Shown: one piece after another, positions 1 to 9,464 of the stretch
Layout of the letters: each line of letters starts with the position of its first letter
Position numbering within the stretch: the first letter of the stretch is position 1
DNA from: Propionibacteriaceae bacterium
GTDB lineage: Bacteria; Actinomycetota; Actinomycetes; Propionibacteriales; Propionibacteriaceae
NCBI GenBank assembly: GCA_031285845.1
Contig: JAITVK010000011.1
Span: 1-47,268 of the forward strand
Direction: 5' to 3'
DNA: 47,268 nucleotides
Position numbers and translations under genes: made by a program
The notes under the pieces: model-generated
What the model was told of the DNA's origin: nothing
Seen by the model: only the letters and a program-made list of their open reading frames with translations
The model's database searches: none

Positions 1-499
1 ACCCAATCGACAAACTCGACTCCCAACGATCGATATTGCCCCAATTCATACGCCGAACAAGACCGAGACCCCCTGAACTCCGCTCCTGACCATTCGCGGA
101 CCGATCACCCCGAGCACAACGCGTCGCAACCCGACCGCAACAGACCGCGTACGACGACAGCGACCGCGTGTTGAGGCCATACCGCGCCAAGATCAGTGAC
201 AAACCCGTCGCAGATCATCCAACACCGTCTCATCCGCCCGCTCTGCGACAGGTTTTGAACCGCAGGCATTCAGCGCGGTGCCACCGTCGCGGTCGCCAGC
301 TCATCAGCGCGCTCTGCGACGGTTTTCGCGCGCATCACGCCACCGCCAGCCGCCGCTCCGTGGCCAGTCTTCCCCCCTACCGCCGCCTCGACCCCCGCCG
401 AGCCCGCCATCGCAGACCGTTGCTCCGTGACCAGTTCTCCCACCGCGCGAGTCACATCACGCCACCCCCAGCTCGGCTATTCCACCATCCCGGGTCACC
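1..499. other. Gene-free left edge with imperfect repeats
   Basis: No convincing gene is seen; short open frames here overlap on both strands and resemble no family. Two related segments, 230-256 and 301-326, share the core GCTCTGCGAC followed by GGTTTT and lie 71 bp apart. A third weaker motif, TCACGCCA, recurs at about 337, 458 and 501. This may be degenerate repeat DNA or a decayed coding end. Confidence 0.5.
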
Positions 500-1408
500 T
501 CACGCCAGCGGGCCACCGAACATCAGCGTCTGAGCGTCAGCGTCCAGACTCGCCTCGACCCCGATCGGGAAGATCGCGTGGCGGGTCCCATGTCCGAAGT
601 CATCGGTGTAGATCACCGGAATGTCGTTGCGTCGACCGAAGCGTTCGAGCCGGCTCAGCAGATCGGCCGGAACCTCCAACGCGTAATGGCCGAACATCAG
701 ACCCGTCACGTTGGCCATGAACGGGCTCTGCTCGATTATTGACAAATACGTGTTCACCGTGCCGACTTCGCTGAAGTATTCGTGGTCTTCGATAAACAGC
801 AGGTACGAGGCCTGATCGTCGTACGAAAAGTACGGGCTGGCGAGCATCAACGCGAACAAACCGGCGTACCCTCCGATGAGTCGGCCACGGGCGCGACCAC
901 CGGCCAAGGTCCGCCACACACTGTCGGAGACGAAGCGTGGATTCTCACAGCCGTCGACGAAATGAGTCTGGAACTGCTCATAGTCGTACTGTCGCAGGTC
1001 GGTGAACTCGTGGATTCCAGCGCCATAGTAGGTGACCAGCCCGGTTCGCGCGTGAATCGCCAGCAGCAGCGATGTCGCGTCGGAGAAACTGCTGAAAATC
1101 TTCGGATGGGCGGCGATGTTGTCGTAGTCGATCAGTGGTAGCAATTCGATCGCACCATCGCCACCGCTGAACAGGATCATTTTGACCGAGTCATCAGCCA
1201 CCATCGAGTTGAGATCGTCGGCGCGCTCCTGCGCCGATGCGATGTAACCGTCGGTGTCCTGGGTCACATTCGCCGCTCGCGTCACCTGGAAGCCCAACCG
1301 ATTCAGCACAGCCACGTCGCGGGCGTACTTCACCTCGTCAAGCACGGAACTGGGCGAGATCACCCCGATCGTGTCACCGGGTGTCAACCGAGCGGGCAAC
1401 ATGCGCAC
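500..1408 (-). CDS. S66-family LD-carboxypeptidase / MccF-like serine peptidase
   Basis: A 302-residue cytoplasmic protein of peptidase family S66. Members cleave L,D bonds in murein tetrapeptides during cell-wall recycling (LdcA) or amide bonds of microcin C-like nucleotide peptides (MccF). Seen: an N-terminal GDTIGVISPS strand, the GGDG turn at 82-85, SFSD at 107-110 giving the expected nucleophile Ser109, FIED at 205-208 giving Glu207, and GHG at 272-274 giving His273, so the Ser-Glu-His triad looks complete. There is no signal peptide, and the length is normal. It stands alone, downstream of the giant adhesin in the same direction but separated from it by a terminator. Murein recycling versus detoxification cannot be decided from sequence alone. 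Confidence 0.88.
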   Translation of the reverse strand: MRMLPARLTPGDTIGVISPSSVLDEVKYARDVAVLNRLGFQVTRAANVTQDTDGYIASAQERADDLNSMVADDSVKMILFSGGDGAIELLPLIDYDNIAAHPKIFSSFSDATSLLLAIHARTGLVTYYGAGIHEFTDLRQYDYEQFQTHFVDGCENPRFVSDSVWRTLAGGRARGRLIGGYAGLFALMLASPYFSYDDQASYLLFIEDHEYFSEVGTVNTYLSIIEQSPFMANVTGLMFGHYALEVPADLLSRLERFGRRNDIPVIYTDDFGHGTRHAIFPIGVEASLDADAQTLMFGGPLA

Positions 1409-1456
1409 CTCCTGTCAGCGGCGTCCAAGCGAGTCACCACGAATTCCTCCAGCATA

Positions 1457-1514
1457 CGACACCGGGGTGTACGGAAGCGGGGAGGCGACACCGGGGCGTG
1501 CGGAAGCGGGGAGG
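1457..1514. repeat. Two tandem copies of a 29-bp unit
   Basis: Positions 1457-1485 and 1486-1514 are head-to-tail copies of a 29-bp unit differing at two bases (GGTGTAC versus GGCGTGC in the core). The next bases start a third copy that breaks off after CGACA. The tract lies between the peptidase start and the terminator of the adhesin gene. Confidence 0.9.
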
Positions 1515-1561
1515 CGACAGCAGTGCGGCGACGCCCCTCGCCTGTTCGCCCCGAACATGAC

Positions 1562-1597
1562 GAGGGCTCCGACTGGTCCATGCCAGCCGGAGCCCTC
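1562..1597 (-). terminator. Intrinsic terminator of the adhesin gene
   Basis: A 15-bp inverted repeat (arms 1562-1576 and 1583-1597, one non-Watson-Crick position, 6-nt loop) begins about 15 nt past the stop codon of the minus-strand adhesin gene. It lacks a long U-tract, as is common in high-GC actinomycetes. Confidence 0.85.
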
Positions 1598-1612
1598 AAT
1601 CAGGTCAGATGA

Positions 1613-4600
1613 TTACCGAGCGCCTCCCTCGTCACGACGAAGGCGAATCCCGCCGTAGACAGCCAGCGCGCCCGCCGAGCCGACGAACAGCGCGATGGCC
1701 AGCCTCGAGTTGACGTCGGAGCCGGTCGGGAACACTTGCCCGCCCGTCTTGACCGTCGTACGAGCTGTGGTCGTCGTCGTGACCGGCTTGGACGAAGTCG
1801 TGCCCGCTTTGGCCTTGGCGGCGGTGATCGCCGTGTTCAGCGTCTGCGTGCCCTTGACGATGTCAGCTGTGGTCGAAGCCGGATCACCCAAGCAAACCAC
1901 CAGCGAATCTGTGGCTTTGGACACATCCGGATCGGTGATGACCGGCTGGGCGTCCTTGATCGTCTGGTTGGCGTTGTTCTTGGCGTCGTCACGGGCCTTG
2001 GTCGCGTCATCAAACGCCTTCTGCAGGTTGTTGATGGCGTTGACGATCTCGGTCACCGACGAGTTCGGCTGGTTGACCACGACCGTCAACTCGGTCTTCT
2101 GGTTGACAACCACGGGCTCGTTCGCCACCGGGGACTTCTCGACCACGATGATGATCTGAGAAGCCTTCTCGGTCACCGCATCCTTCATCGCCTGGATCAA
2201 GGCGTTCGTCGCGTCGATGATCGCCTGAGTGGAACTCGTCGAGTCATCGATCACCTTCTGGACGTTGGTGACCTGGACAGACACAGCCGGGATCACCAGG
2301 TACGGGAAGGCTTCCTTCACCTGGTTGTTGGCGTTGTCCACCGCCTGATCACGGCTGGTCTTCGCATCGGTCACCGCCTTATCCAATCCGGTGATCGCGT
2401 CGATGATCTGCGGCGTGGTCGACGCGGGGTCGCCCACCACCTTGGTCAAGTTCTCGATCGCCTTGACCACACTGGGCTCCTTGGCGACCGTCGAAGACTC
2501 AGCGGTCGTCTTGGCCTTGTCAGCCGCACCGATCGCCGCCGTACGACTGGCGTCGTTCAGCTTCTTCGTCGCGTCGATGATCTTCTGAGTGGTCGACGTC
2601 GGATCTTTGAGCACCTTCTGCAGATCATCGCGCGCCGCCACGACAGCCGGATCCTTCGCGATCGTCGGAATGTTCGACAGCGTGATCGCCGTGTCAGCAT
2701 CCGTGGTCGCCTTGTCCCTAGCGGTCTGAGCGGTCTTCTGAGCGGTTGTTAGATCATTCATCGCCTTGCGGATGTCGGCGGTCAGAGCCTCCGGCGAATC
2801 CGTCTTCGACTTCTCGATCACCGCGTTGAGCTTGTTCAGCGCGTCCTTCACCGGCGTCTCGTTGGCCACCGGCGAACCCATCACCGTGGTGATCAGCTTG
2901 CCGCCATCATCGACAGCCGACGTCCGATCAGTCTTGGCCGCGTCAGTGGCGCTCGTCAGAGCCGTGGTGGCGTCCGTCATCTGGTTCAGCGTCGCCGACG
3001 GGTCGTCCAGAATCTTCTGGGCGGCGTCTCGGGCAGTCTTGACACCAGGCTCGTACGACACGGGCTTGCTCGCCTCGATCGCCTTCTTGGCCGCGTCACG
3101 AGCAGCCTCATCGGCCGTCACCGCACCGCCGACCGCACGAGTGAGCGCCGTCGTGGCGTCGATGATCTGAGCCGTCGTCGACTTCGGATCGTTCAACACC
3201 TTCTGCAGGTTGTCACGAGCCGCGATCACATCGGGATCGTTGGCCACTGACGGGTCGTTCGACTTCGTGATCGCAGTCTTGGCGTCGTCAATCGCCTTGT
3301 CACGGGCTGTCTGAGCCGTCTTCTGAGCGGTCGTCAGATCATCCATGGCCTTCCGAATGTCCTCTGTCAACGCCTCCGGGGTGTCCGTCTTGGCTAGATC
3401 GACCACGCCGTTCAACTTCGTGATCGCGTCCTGCACCGCAGGATCGTTGGCGACCGGCGAACCGGTGACCGTATTGATCAGGTTGTGAGCGTCATCATTG
3501 GCCTTGATCCGGTCGGTCTTCGTCGGACCAGCCACGTTGTTCAGCGCGGCTGTGGCGGCAGTCACCTGGTCGGTGGTCGCGCCCGGATTGTTCAGAACGG
3601 TCTGGACCGCGTCGCGCGCTGCCTTCACATCCGGCTCGTTCGACACCGGCGAAGCATTCTCCAGCGCCGTACGAGCTGCCTCGCGCGCGCCTTTGTCCGC
3701 CACGGCCGAATTGTCGATCGCGTTTTGCAGTTTGTCGTCGGCGTCCTTGATCTGCTGTGTCGTCGAAGTCGGGTCATCCAACACAGTCTGCAGCGCGTCA
3801 CGAGCGGCGCGTACCGTCGGATTGTCGGTGATCGCCGGATCCTTGGACGTGGTGATGTCCGTGTTCGACTGGGCCGTGGCCGCGTCACGCGCGTCCTGAG
3901 CCGTCTTCTGAGCGGTCTTGAGCGCATCGATGGCAGCCTTGATGTCCTTCGTCAGAGCGTCAGCCGTGTCAGTCTTGGACTGTTCGATCACCGCGTTCAA
4001 CTTGGCGATCGCATCCTTGACCGGAGCCTCATTGGCCACCGGCGAGCCGTTGGCCGACGTGATGAGAGTGTTCGCCTCGTCGATCGCTGACGTACGAGCC
4101 GTCTTCGCCGGATCGGTCGCAGCCGTCAACGCGGTGGTCGCCGCAGTGAATTGCGCCGGAGTTGAGTTCGGATCGTCCAACACCTTCTGGGCCGCGTCAC
4201 GAGCCGCCTTCACATCGGGCTCGTACGACACCGGCTTGGTGGCGTCCAACGCCCGCTGGGTGGCGTTGCGGGCCGCCTGCTCGCTAGAGCCTGCGGCGTC
4301 GATCGCGTCGTTCAGACGCTTGGTCGCGTCCTTGATCTGCTCGGCGGTCGAATTCGGATCGTCGAGGATCTTTTGCAGGTCGTCGCGGGCGGCCACCACA
4401 GCCGGGTCGGTCGACACCGGAGGCTGGTTCGAAGCCGTGATCGCTTTCTTGGCATCTTCCACCGCCGCGTCTCGGGCGTCCTGAGCGTTCTTCTGCGCGC
4501 TGGTGACCGCAGTCATCGCCGCACGGATGTCAGCCGTCAGAGCATCAGGGCTATCGGTCTTCGACTTCTCGATCACCTCGTTGAGACGGACGATCGCGGC

Positions 4601-7600
4601 TTGGACGCCAGGATCAGACGCCTGCGGGGATCCGTTCACGGCAGTCACCAGCGCATTCGCGTCGTCGATCGCCTTGGTCCGATCAGCCTTCGCCGGATCG
4701 GTCGCAGCAGTCAGCGCACTGGTGGCAGCGGTCAGCTCCTCTTTGGTCGACGTCGGGTCGTCCAATTCGGCTTGGAGCTTCTTCCTCGCGTCAGCGACCG
4801 CAGGCTCGTACGACACCGGCTGGGTCGCCTGCATCGCCTTTTGAGCCGCGTCGAGCGCTGTCGAGCGGTCACCGCTGGCGGCGGTCATCGCATCCTTGAC
4901 ACCCTTGGTCGCGTCCGTGATCTGCTTCGTGGTCGAATTCGGATCATTGAGCAGATCTTGCAGCTTCTTGATCGCATCAGTCACACCCGGATCATCGGCG
5001 ACCGGCGAAGATTTCGCCGTGTCGATCGCGTTGATACCTTCCGTGATCGCCGCGTTGCGGGCAGCGGTGTTGAGCGCGTCCGCCGCGTCGTTGATCTGCT
5101 TCGTGGTCGCTGTCGGATCCTTCATCAGGTCGTCCAGCGTCTTCTTGGCGTCAGCCACCGCAGGCACGCTCGCCACCGGGGTGGAGTCGTCGATCGCCTT
5201 CTGGGCCTTGTCATTGGCCGCGTCACGGGCGGCTTTCGCGTCATCGACCGCCTTGTTCAGGGCAGTGGTGGCGTCCATGATCTGTTGCGGGGTCGAGGCT
5301 GGATCCGCTCTCAGATCCTCCAGGGCCTTTTGCGCGTCCTTGACCGGGGTCTCGTTGGCCACCGGCGAGGCTTTGGCGTTGTCGATCGCTTTGCCCGCCG
5401 CGTCGTCCGCCGCCTTCTTGATGGCGTCGTTCAGCGCGTTTGTGGCCTCAGTGATCTGAGCCGTGGTCGACATCGGGTCATCAAGCAGCTTCTGCAACGC
5501 GTCACGCGCCGCCACAACCGCCGGATCAGTGGCGATAACCGGATCCTTCGACGTCTGAATCGCCTTGTCAGCGTTCTGCAGCGCGGTGACCCGGGCATTC
5601 TCGGCATCAGCGTAGGCTCCAACGAGGTCGTCGATGGCGGCCTGGATGTCCTTCGTCAAAGCGGTGGAGACATCGGTCTTCGAAGCTTCGATGACCGCGT
5701 TGAGCTTGGCGATCGCATCCTTGACCGTCGGTTCCACAGCCACATCTGTGGCGTTGACGTCGGCGATCATCTGGTTGGCCTCATCGATCTTGGCCGTGCG
5801 AGCCGTTTTGGCTTCGGTGGTCGCCGCAGTCAGTGACTGGGTCGCAGCCTGGATCTGCTCGTTGGTCGAATCGGGGTTGTTCCGAATGGTCTGCAACTGG
5901 GTCTTCAAATCGGCCACAGCCGGTTCGTAGGACACCGGTTTGGTGTCGGCCATCGCCTGATCGGCCGCGGTGTCGCGGTCCGTGCGGCTGACCGTGGCGT
6001 TCGACACAGCGTCCTTCAGTGCCTGGGTCAGCGCCGTCAGATCCTTGGTCAAGGCGTCAGGCGAATCCGAGGCCGCCGTCGTTTGAGCCGACTGGAGGGC
6101 TGTGATCGCGTCACGTACCGCCTTCTCATCGTCGACCGGTGAGGCTTGAGCAGCCTTGATCGAGTCGGTCGCCGCCGTGTCAGCAGCAGTACGAGCCGGT
6201 TTGGCGGTGTTGAGCGCGTTCTCCAGCGCAGTGGTCGCGGCCGTCATCTGCTGTGTGGTGGTGGCCGGATCCTTCAACAAGGTGTTGACGTTCGCCATCG
6301 CCTGGGCGACCTCGGGCTCGTTCGACACGGGCTTGGTATCAGCCAGCAGCGTCTGGGCATGGTTGATGGCCGCTGTCTTCGAATCATCGACCGCCTGCAT
6401 ATAAGTGTGGAGCAGGCTGGTCGCATTGACGATGTCCTTGGTCAGGTCGGTCGACGAGTCAGCCGCCGCCCGATCCATGATGTCCTGCAACTTGACCAGC
6501 TGAGCCTGGACCGCCGGATCCTGGGAGTCCAGCGGATCAGACTTAGCCTGGGCGATGGCGGTGTTCGCCGCAGTCACCGCTGAGTTACGATCAGCCTTGT
6601 CAGAGTTGACGGCGCCGTTCAGGGCGCTGGTCGCGTCGGTGATCTGCTGGGCGGTCGAGTTGGGATTGTTGACCGTGTCGCGCAGCTTGGTCAAAGCGGC
6701 GGACGTGGCTGGTTCGTTGGACACCGGCGCAGTGGCGGCGATGGCCGTCTGAGCGGCGTCGGAGGCAGTCTTACGGTCGGCGTCCTGCTTGGCCACCAAG
6801 TCATTCAGCGCCTTGGTCGCGTCGATGATGTTCTGAGTCAGATCGGTCGGCGAATCCGCAGCGGCGGCCGCCTGAATCTGTTGCAGTTTCGTGATGGCGG
6901 CAGCCACATCGGGGTTGGTGGCGCTGGGGCCATTTTTGGCCGAGTCGATCGCCGCGTTGGCGTCGGTGTTCGCCTTGTCACGCGCCGTCTTGGCGGCGTC
7001 GGTGGCCGACTGAAGCGCGTGGGTGGCGTCAAGGATCTGCTGCGTGCTGGAGTTCGGGTCGTCCAGGACCTTCTGCAGATCGCTGGCCGCGGTCTTCACG
7101 GCGGGTTCGTTCGAGACTGGTTTAGTCGCCGCCACAGCGGCTGCGGCCTTGTCTCTCGCGTCAGCCAACCCAGAGGTCGCATTGTCGACCGCATTGTTCA
7201 ACCCTGTGGTGGCATCCTTGATCTGCTGAGTGGTCGAGTTGGGATTGTTCAGCGTGTCTTGCAGCGCCTTCTCAGCCGCGACGACCGCCGGATCGTTTTT
7301 GCCTGCAGATTCACCCGCGCTCACCAGAGCCGAATTGCCCGCGTCTTTGGCCGCCTGGCGATCATTCGTCGCCTTGGTCACCGCATCGTTGAGCGCCTTG
7401 GTGGCGTCCTGAATCTGCTGCGGGGTCGCCGCCGGGTTGTTCAACAGGTCTTGCAGCTTCTTCTGCGCATCCTGGACTGCAGGCTCAGTGGCCACAGTCG
7501 AAGCCTTGGCATCAGTGATCGCCTTGTTCGCGGCGTCGATGATGTCTTGGCGGATCTTGTAGCTCACAGTGAAGAACTGCGGAGCCGAGTCGGTCTTGGC

Positions 7601-9079
7601 CGTGCCGTTCGGCGTCGCGTCGTAGACCGCCGAGGCCTGCGCCGCAGCCAGCGTGGCGTACGCCGTGCCGTTCGGAGCGGTTATCGTGGCGGTGTAGCCC
7701 GTACGAGCCAAATCAGCGTCGGTCGCGTTCAGGCCAGTGATGGTGTTGCCGGTCAGACCGCTGACCGTCGCGACGGTCTTCGCGCCCTGCGGATCGGTCG
7801 CGTCAGTCACCAGGCGCGCCTCTTGATAGTCGGGGGCATAGTAGATGTTGAGGACGTTGTTGGCAGCGACCATATCGAAAGTCAGGTCCGATTTGGTCCC
7901 AGACTTGTCGGTGGTACGCGTGGGATGCCAACCTGCCTTGTACTTGGCGTCGGCGGTGGCCGGGACTGAGCCGTCGTAGGCATAGGTGTCTGTGCCCGCG
8001 ATGGCGCCAGTCGAGACGCCGGCGACGCCGACGATTTCACCAGGGCCGGCCGACAAAGTGGTCGACGGGGCGACTGTGCCGCCCGCAGGGACAACCTGGG
8101 GATCGACCAGGTAGTTGACCGCGGCCTTGTAAGAGCCGGTGGTGCCCTGGACCGAGTCGATCGAGGCCCGCATACCCTGGGTGTTCTGACCGTTGACAGC
8201 GTTGACACCGATAGTGAAAACACCGTCGACGGGGACGTTCAGCTTCACTCCCGAGTTCTGAGTGTTGACGGTGAAGGAGCGGGTACCGTCAGTCAGAGTG
8301 TAGATGACGTAGGGGTTGCCGCCGTTATAGAAGTACTGGAGGGTGTACTTCATGGTGGTTCCCCACTGGCGGATGTCCTGGCCGGCCGTCGCCTGACGTG
8401 TACACATGCCGATATTGTCACAGCCGACATTGTTGTTGATGCCGCCTGAGGAGTTGGTGTACCGCACGCCGACGTAGGGCCCCCACATGCCATCGTTGTA
8501 CTCGGAGTTCAGGTTCATGTCGACACCGGCTGCGATGGCGTTGGGCACCTTGTCAATACCCAGACCGCCACCCACCGTCGGATTGATGGTGATGTCTTCC
8601 CACTTCTGCGGAATCAATACCAGACCCACCCAGTCGCCGTGGTTGGACTGGTTGTTGTCCACCAGACGATTGGGGTTGAAGTAGCCGTTGACCGTGAAGT
8701 CGGTGTTTGCCGACACCTGCTTGGTCAAGAAACCGTAGCGGAACTGGGCCTGGCCACCGTCCTGGGTCAACTCCAGGTACTTCTGGCCGGTCGGGTCGTT
8801 CGTGGAAGCCCAGGTCGGGGCATTGGGCGAGCCCTTCAGGTTCATGTTGGTCTGAATGGTGGCCGCGTCCCAGTTGAAGGCACGCGACGCCTCGGTGCTG
8901 GTGTTGGTCACTGTCGAAATGTTGGCCGGAGAGGTCTCTTGGGCGTACGCCACACCACCCAACAGCCCGGTCGATGTCAGTAATGCGAATCCGGTCAAAG
9001 CGGCCGTTGCGGTGACGAGCCTCGACCCTCGCCGACGCTTCACCTCCGGCGCCGCCAGAGCGGTCTTCTGTTGAATCAT
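1613..9079 (-). CDS. Giant secreted adhesin: L-type-lectin-like head and about 30 helical (FIVAR-like) repeats
   Basis: A 2488-residue cell-surface protein. Residues 1-46 form a signal peptide (basic KRRR, hydrophobic core, AYA cut before Q47). Residues about 65-315 resemble bacterial L-type lectin domains and hold a Cys pair (C220, C226). Residues about 318-510 look like two MucBP-type beta modules (motifs LNIYYAP and FFTVSYK). About 30 three-helix repeats of about 60-69 residues follow, with consensus VxxAxxxLQxxLxDPxSTxxQIxDAT. The C-terminus has a Thr-rich stalk, FPTG, one membrane helix and a basic tail. The start is supported by AAGGAG 8-9 nt upstream. The likely role is adhesion to a glycan-bearing surface; the ligand is unknown. 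It is monocistronic. Repeats are arranged in a higher-order three-module pattern, so assembly errors are possible. Confidence 0.9.
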   Translation of the reverse strand: MIQQKTALAAPEVKRRRGSRLVTATAALTGFALLTSTGLLGGVAYAQETSPANISTVTNTSTEASRAFNWDAATIQTNMNLKGSPNAPTWASTNDPTGQKYLELTQDGGQAQFRYGFLTKQVSANTDFTVNGYFNPNRLVDNNQSNHGDWVGLVLIPQKWEDITINPTVGGGLGIDKVPNAIAAGVDMNLNSEYNDGMWGPYVGVRYTNSSGGINNNVGCDNIGMCTRQATAGQDIRQWGTTMKYTLQYFYNGGNPYVIYTLTDGTRSFTVNTQNSGVKLNVPVDGVFTIGVNAVNGQNTQGMRASIDSVQGTTGSYKAAVNYLVDPQVVPAGGTVAPSTTLSAGPGEIVGVAGVSTGAIAGTDTYAYDGSVPATADAKYKAGWHPTRTTDKSGTKSDLTFDMVAANNVLNIYYAPDYQEARLVTDATDPQGAKTVATVSGLTGNTITGLNATDADLARTGYTATITAPNGTAYATLAAAQASAVYDATPNGTAKTDSAPQFFTVSYKIRQDIIDAANKAITDAKASTVATEPAVQDAQKKLQDLLNNPAATPQQIQDATKALNDAVTKATNDRQAAKDAGNSALVSAGESAGKNDPAVVAAEKALQDTLNNPNSTTQQIKDATTGLNNAVDNATSGLADARDKAAAAVAATKPVSNEPAVKTAASDLQKVLDDPNSSTQQILDATHALQSATDAAKTARDKANTDANAAIDSAKNGPSATNPDVAAAITKLQQIQAAAAADSPTDLTQNIIDATKALNDLVAKQDADRKTASDAAQTAIAATAPVSNEPATSAALTKLRDTVNNPNSTAQQITDATSALNGAVNSDKADRNSAVTAANTAIAQAKSDPLDSQDPAVQAQLVKLQDIMDRAAADSSTDLTKDIVNATSLLHTYMQAVDDSKTAAINHAQTLLADTKPVSNEPEVAQAMANVNTLLKDPATTTQQMTAATTALENALNTAKPARTAADTAATDSIKAAQASPVDDEKAVRDAITALQSAQTTAASDSPDALTKDLTALTQALKDAVSNATVSRTDRDTAADQAMADTKPVSYEPAVADLKTQLQTIRNNPDSTNEQIQAATQSLTAATTEAKTARTAKIDEANQMIADVNATDVAVEPTVKDAIAKLNAVIEASKTDVSTALTKDIQAAIDDLVGAYADAENARVTALQNADKAIQTSKDPVIATDPAVVAARDALQKLLDDPMSTTAQITEATNALNDAIKKAADDAAGKAIDNAKASPVANETPVKDAQKALEDLRADPASTPQQIMDATTALNKAVDDAKAARDAANDKAQKAIDDSTPVASVPAVADAKKTLDDLMKDPTATTKQINDAADALNTAARNAAITEGINAIDTAKSSPVADDPGVTDAIKKLQDLLNDPNSTTKQITDATKGVKDAMTAASGDRSTALDAAQKAMQATQPVSYEPAVADARKKLQAELDDPTSTKEELTAATSALTAATDPAKADRTKAIDDANALVTAVNGSPQASDPGVQAAIVRLNEVIEKSKTDSPDALTADIRAAMTAVTSAQKNAQDARDAAVEDAKKAITASNQPPVSTDPAVVAARDDLQKILDDPNSTAEQIKDATKRLNDAIDAAGSSEQAARNATQRALDATKPVSYEPDVKAARDAAQKVLDDPNSTPAQFTAATTALTAATDPAKTARTSAIDEANTLITSANGSPVANEAPVKDAIAKLNAVIEQSKTDTADALTKDIKAAIDALKTAQKTAQDARDAATAQSNTDITTSKDPAITDNPTVRAARDALQTVLDDPTSTTQQIKDADDKLQNAIDNSAVADKGAREAARTALENASPVSNEPDVKAARDAVQTVLNNPGATTDQVTAATAALNNVAGPTKTDRIKANDDAHNLINTVTGSPVANDPAVQDAITKLNGVVDLAKTDTPEALTEDIRKAMDDLTTAQKTAQTARDKAIDDAKTAITKSNDPSVANDPDVIAARDNLQKVLNDPKSTTAQIIDATTALTRAVGGAVTADEAARDAAKKAIEASKPVSYEPGVKTARDAAQKILDDPSATLNQMTDATTALTSATDAAKTDRTSAVDDGGKLITTVMGSPVANETPVKDALNKLNAVIEKSKTDSPEALTADIRKAMNDLTTAQKTAQTARDKATTDADTAITLSNIPTIAKDPAVVAARDDLQKVLKDPTSTTQKIIDATKKLNDASRTAAIGAADKAKTTAESSTVAKEPSVVKAIENLTKVVGDPASTTPQIIDAITGLDKAVTDAKTSRDQAVDNANNQVKEAFPYLVIPAVSVQVTNVQKVIDDSTSSTQAIIDATNALIQAMKDAVTEKASQIIIVVEKSPVANEPVVVNQKTELTVVVNQPNSSVTEIVNAINNLQKAFDDATKARDDAKNNANQTIKDAQPVITDPDVSKATDSLVVCLGDPASTTADIVKGTQTLNTAITAAKAKAGTTSSKPVTTTTTARTTVKTGGQVFPTGSDVNSRLAIALFVGSAGALAVYGGIRLRRDEGGAR

Positions 9080-9464
9080 GTGAACGTCTCCTTCGTGACG
9101 ACTTCCTCGGTCGAATCCATATCACGACCATATTTTGATGATCTTATCGTGATAGATTCATGCATGTCCAGCCTCGGTTTTCCCACCTGCCGAAACGGCC
9201 AGAAGTTCGCTTGGACTAGACACTCGAAACAATATTTGACAAGGAATACTTCTTCGTCTTCAGGCAGTCGTGGCCTCACTTGCTGGAGGTCTCACTCATA
9301 TCGAGTGATGATGTGTTATTTCTCGTCGTCAGTGATCCGGGCCTCACCCCGGTGGCACGAATGACGGCGACTGACGCGGCAGCATCGCGCCCCACCTCGG
9401 TCACACGAACCCTCCTCACTAGACAAGGAATGGCGTAACGTGGGAAGCCGAGGTTGGGAGTTCG
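9080..9464. promoter_or_regulatory. Divergent intergenic region, adhesin / permease
   Basis: This 385-bp spacer is AT-richer than its surroundings and must hold both promoters. A perfect 8-bp inverted repeat, TATCACGA (9120-9127) and TCGTGATA (9147-9154), brackets a 19-bp AT-rich stretch about 40-75 bp upstream of the adhesin start. It could be an operator or a leader hairpin. A 10-mer, GACAAGGAAT, occurs at 9238 and again at 9422. No confident -35/-10 pair could be assigned. Confidence 0.5.

Noticed and set aside
4373-5836. A 487-codon plus-strand open frame inside the adhesin gene
   Set aside because: It is the antisense of the repeat region; the repeated codon pattern removes stops on the other strand. 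The translation is an Arg/Val/Asp-rich repeat without family features.
1613-9079. Adhesin repeats considered as a CRISPR-like or satellite array
   Set aside because: The periodicity follows whole codons and protein modules, with divergence between copies; there are no constant repeats with unique spacers.
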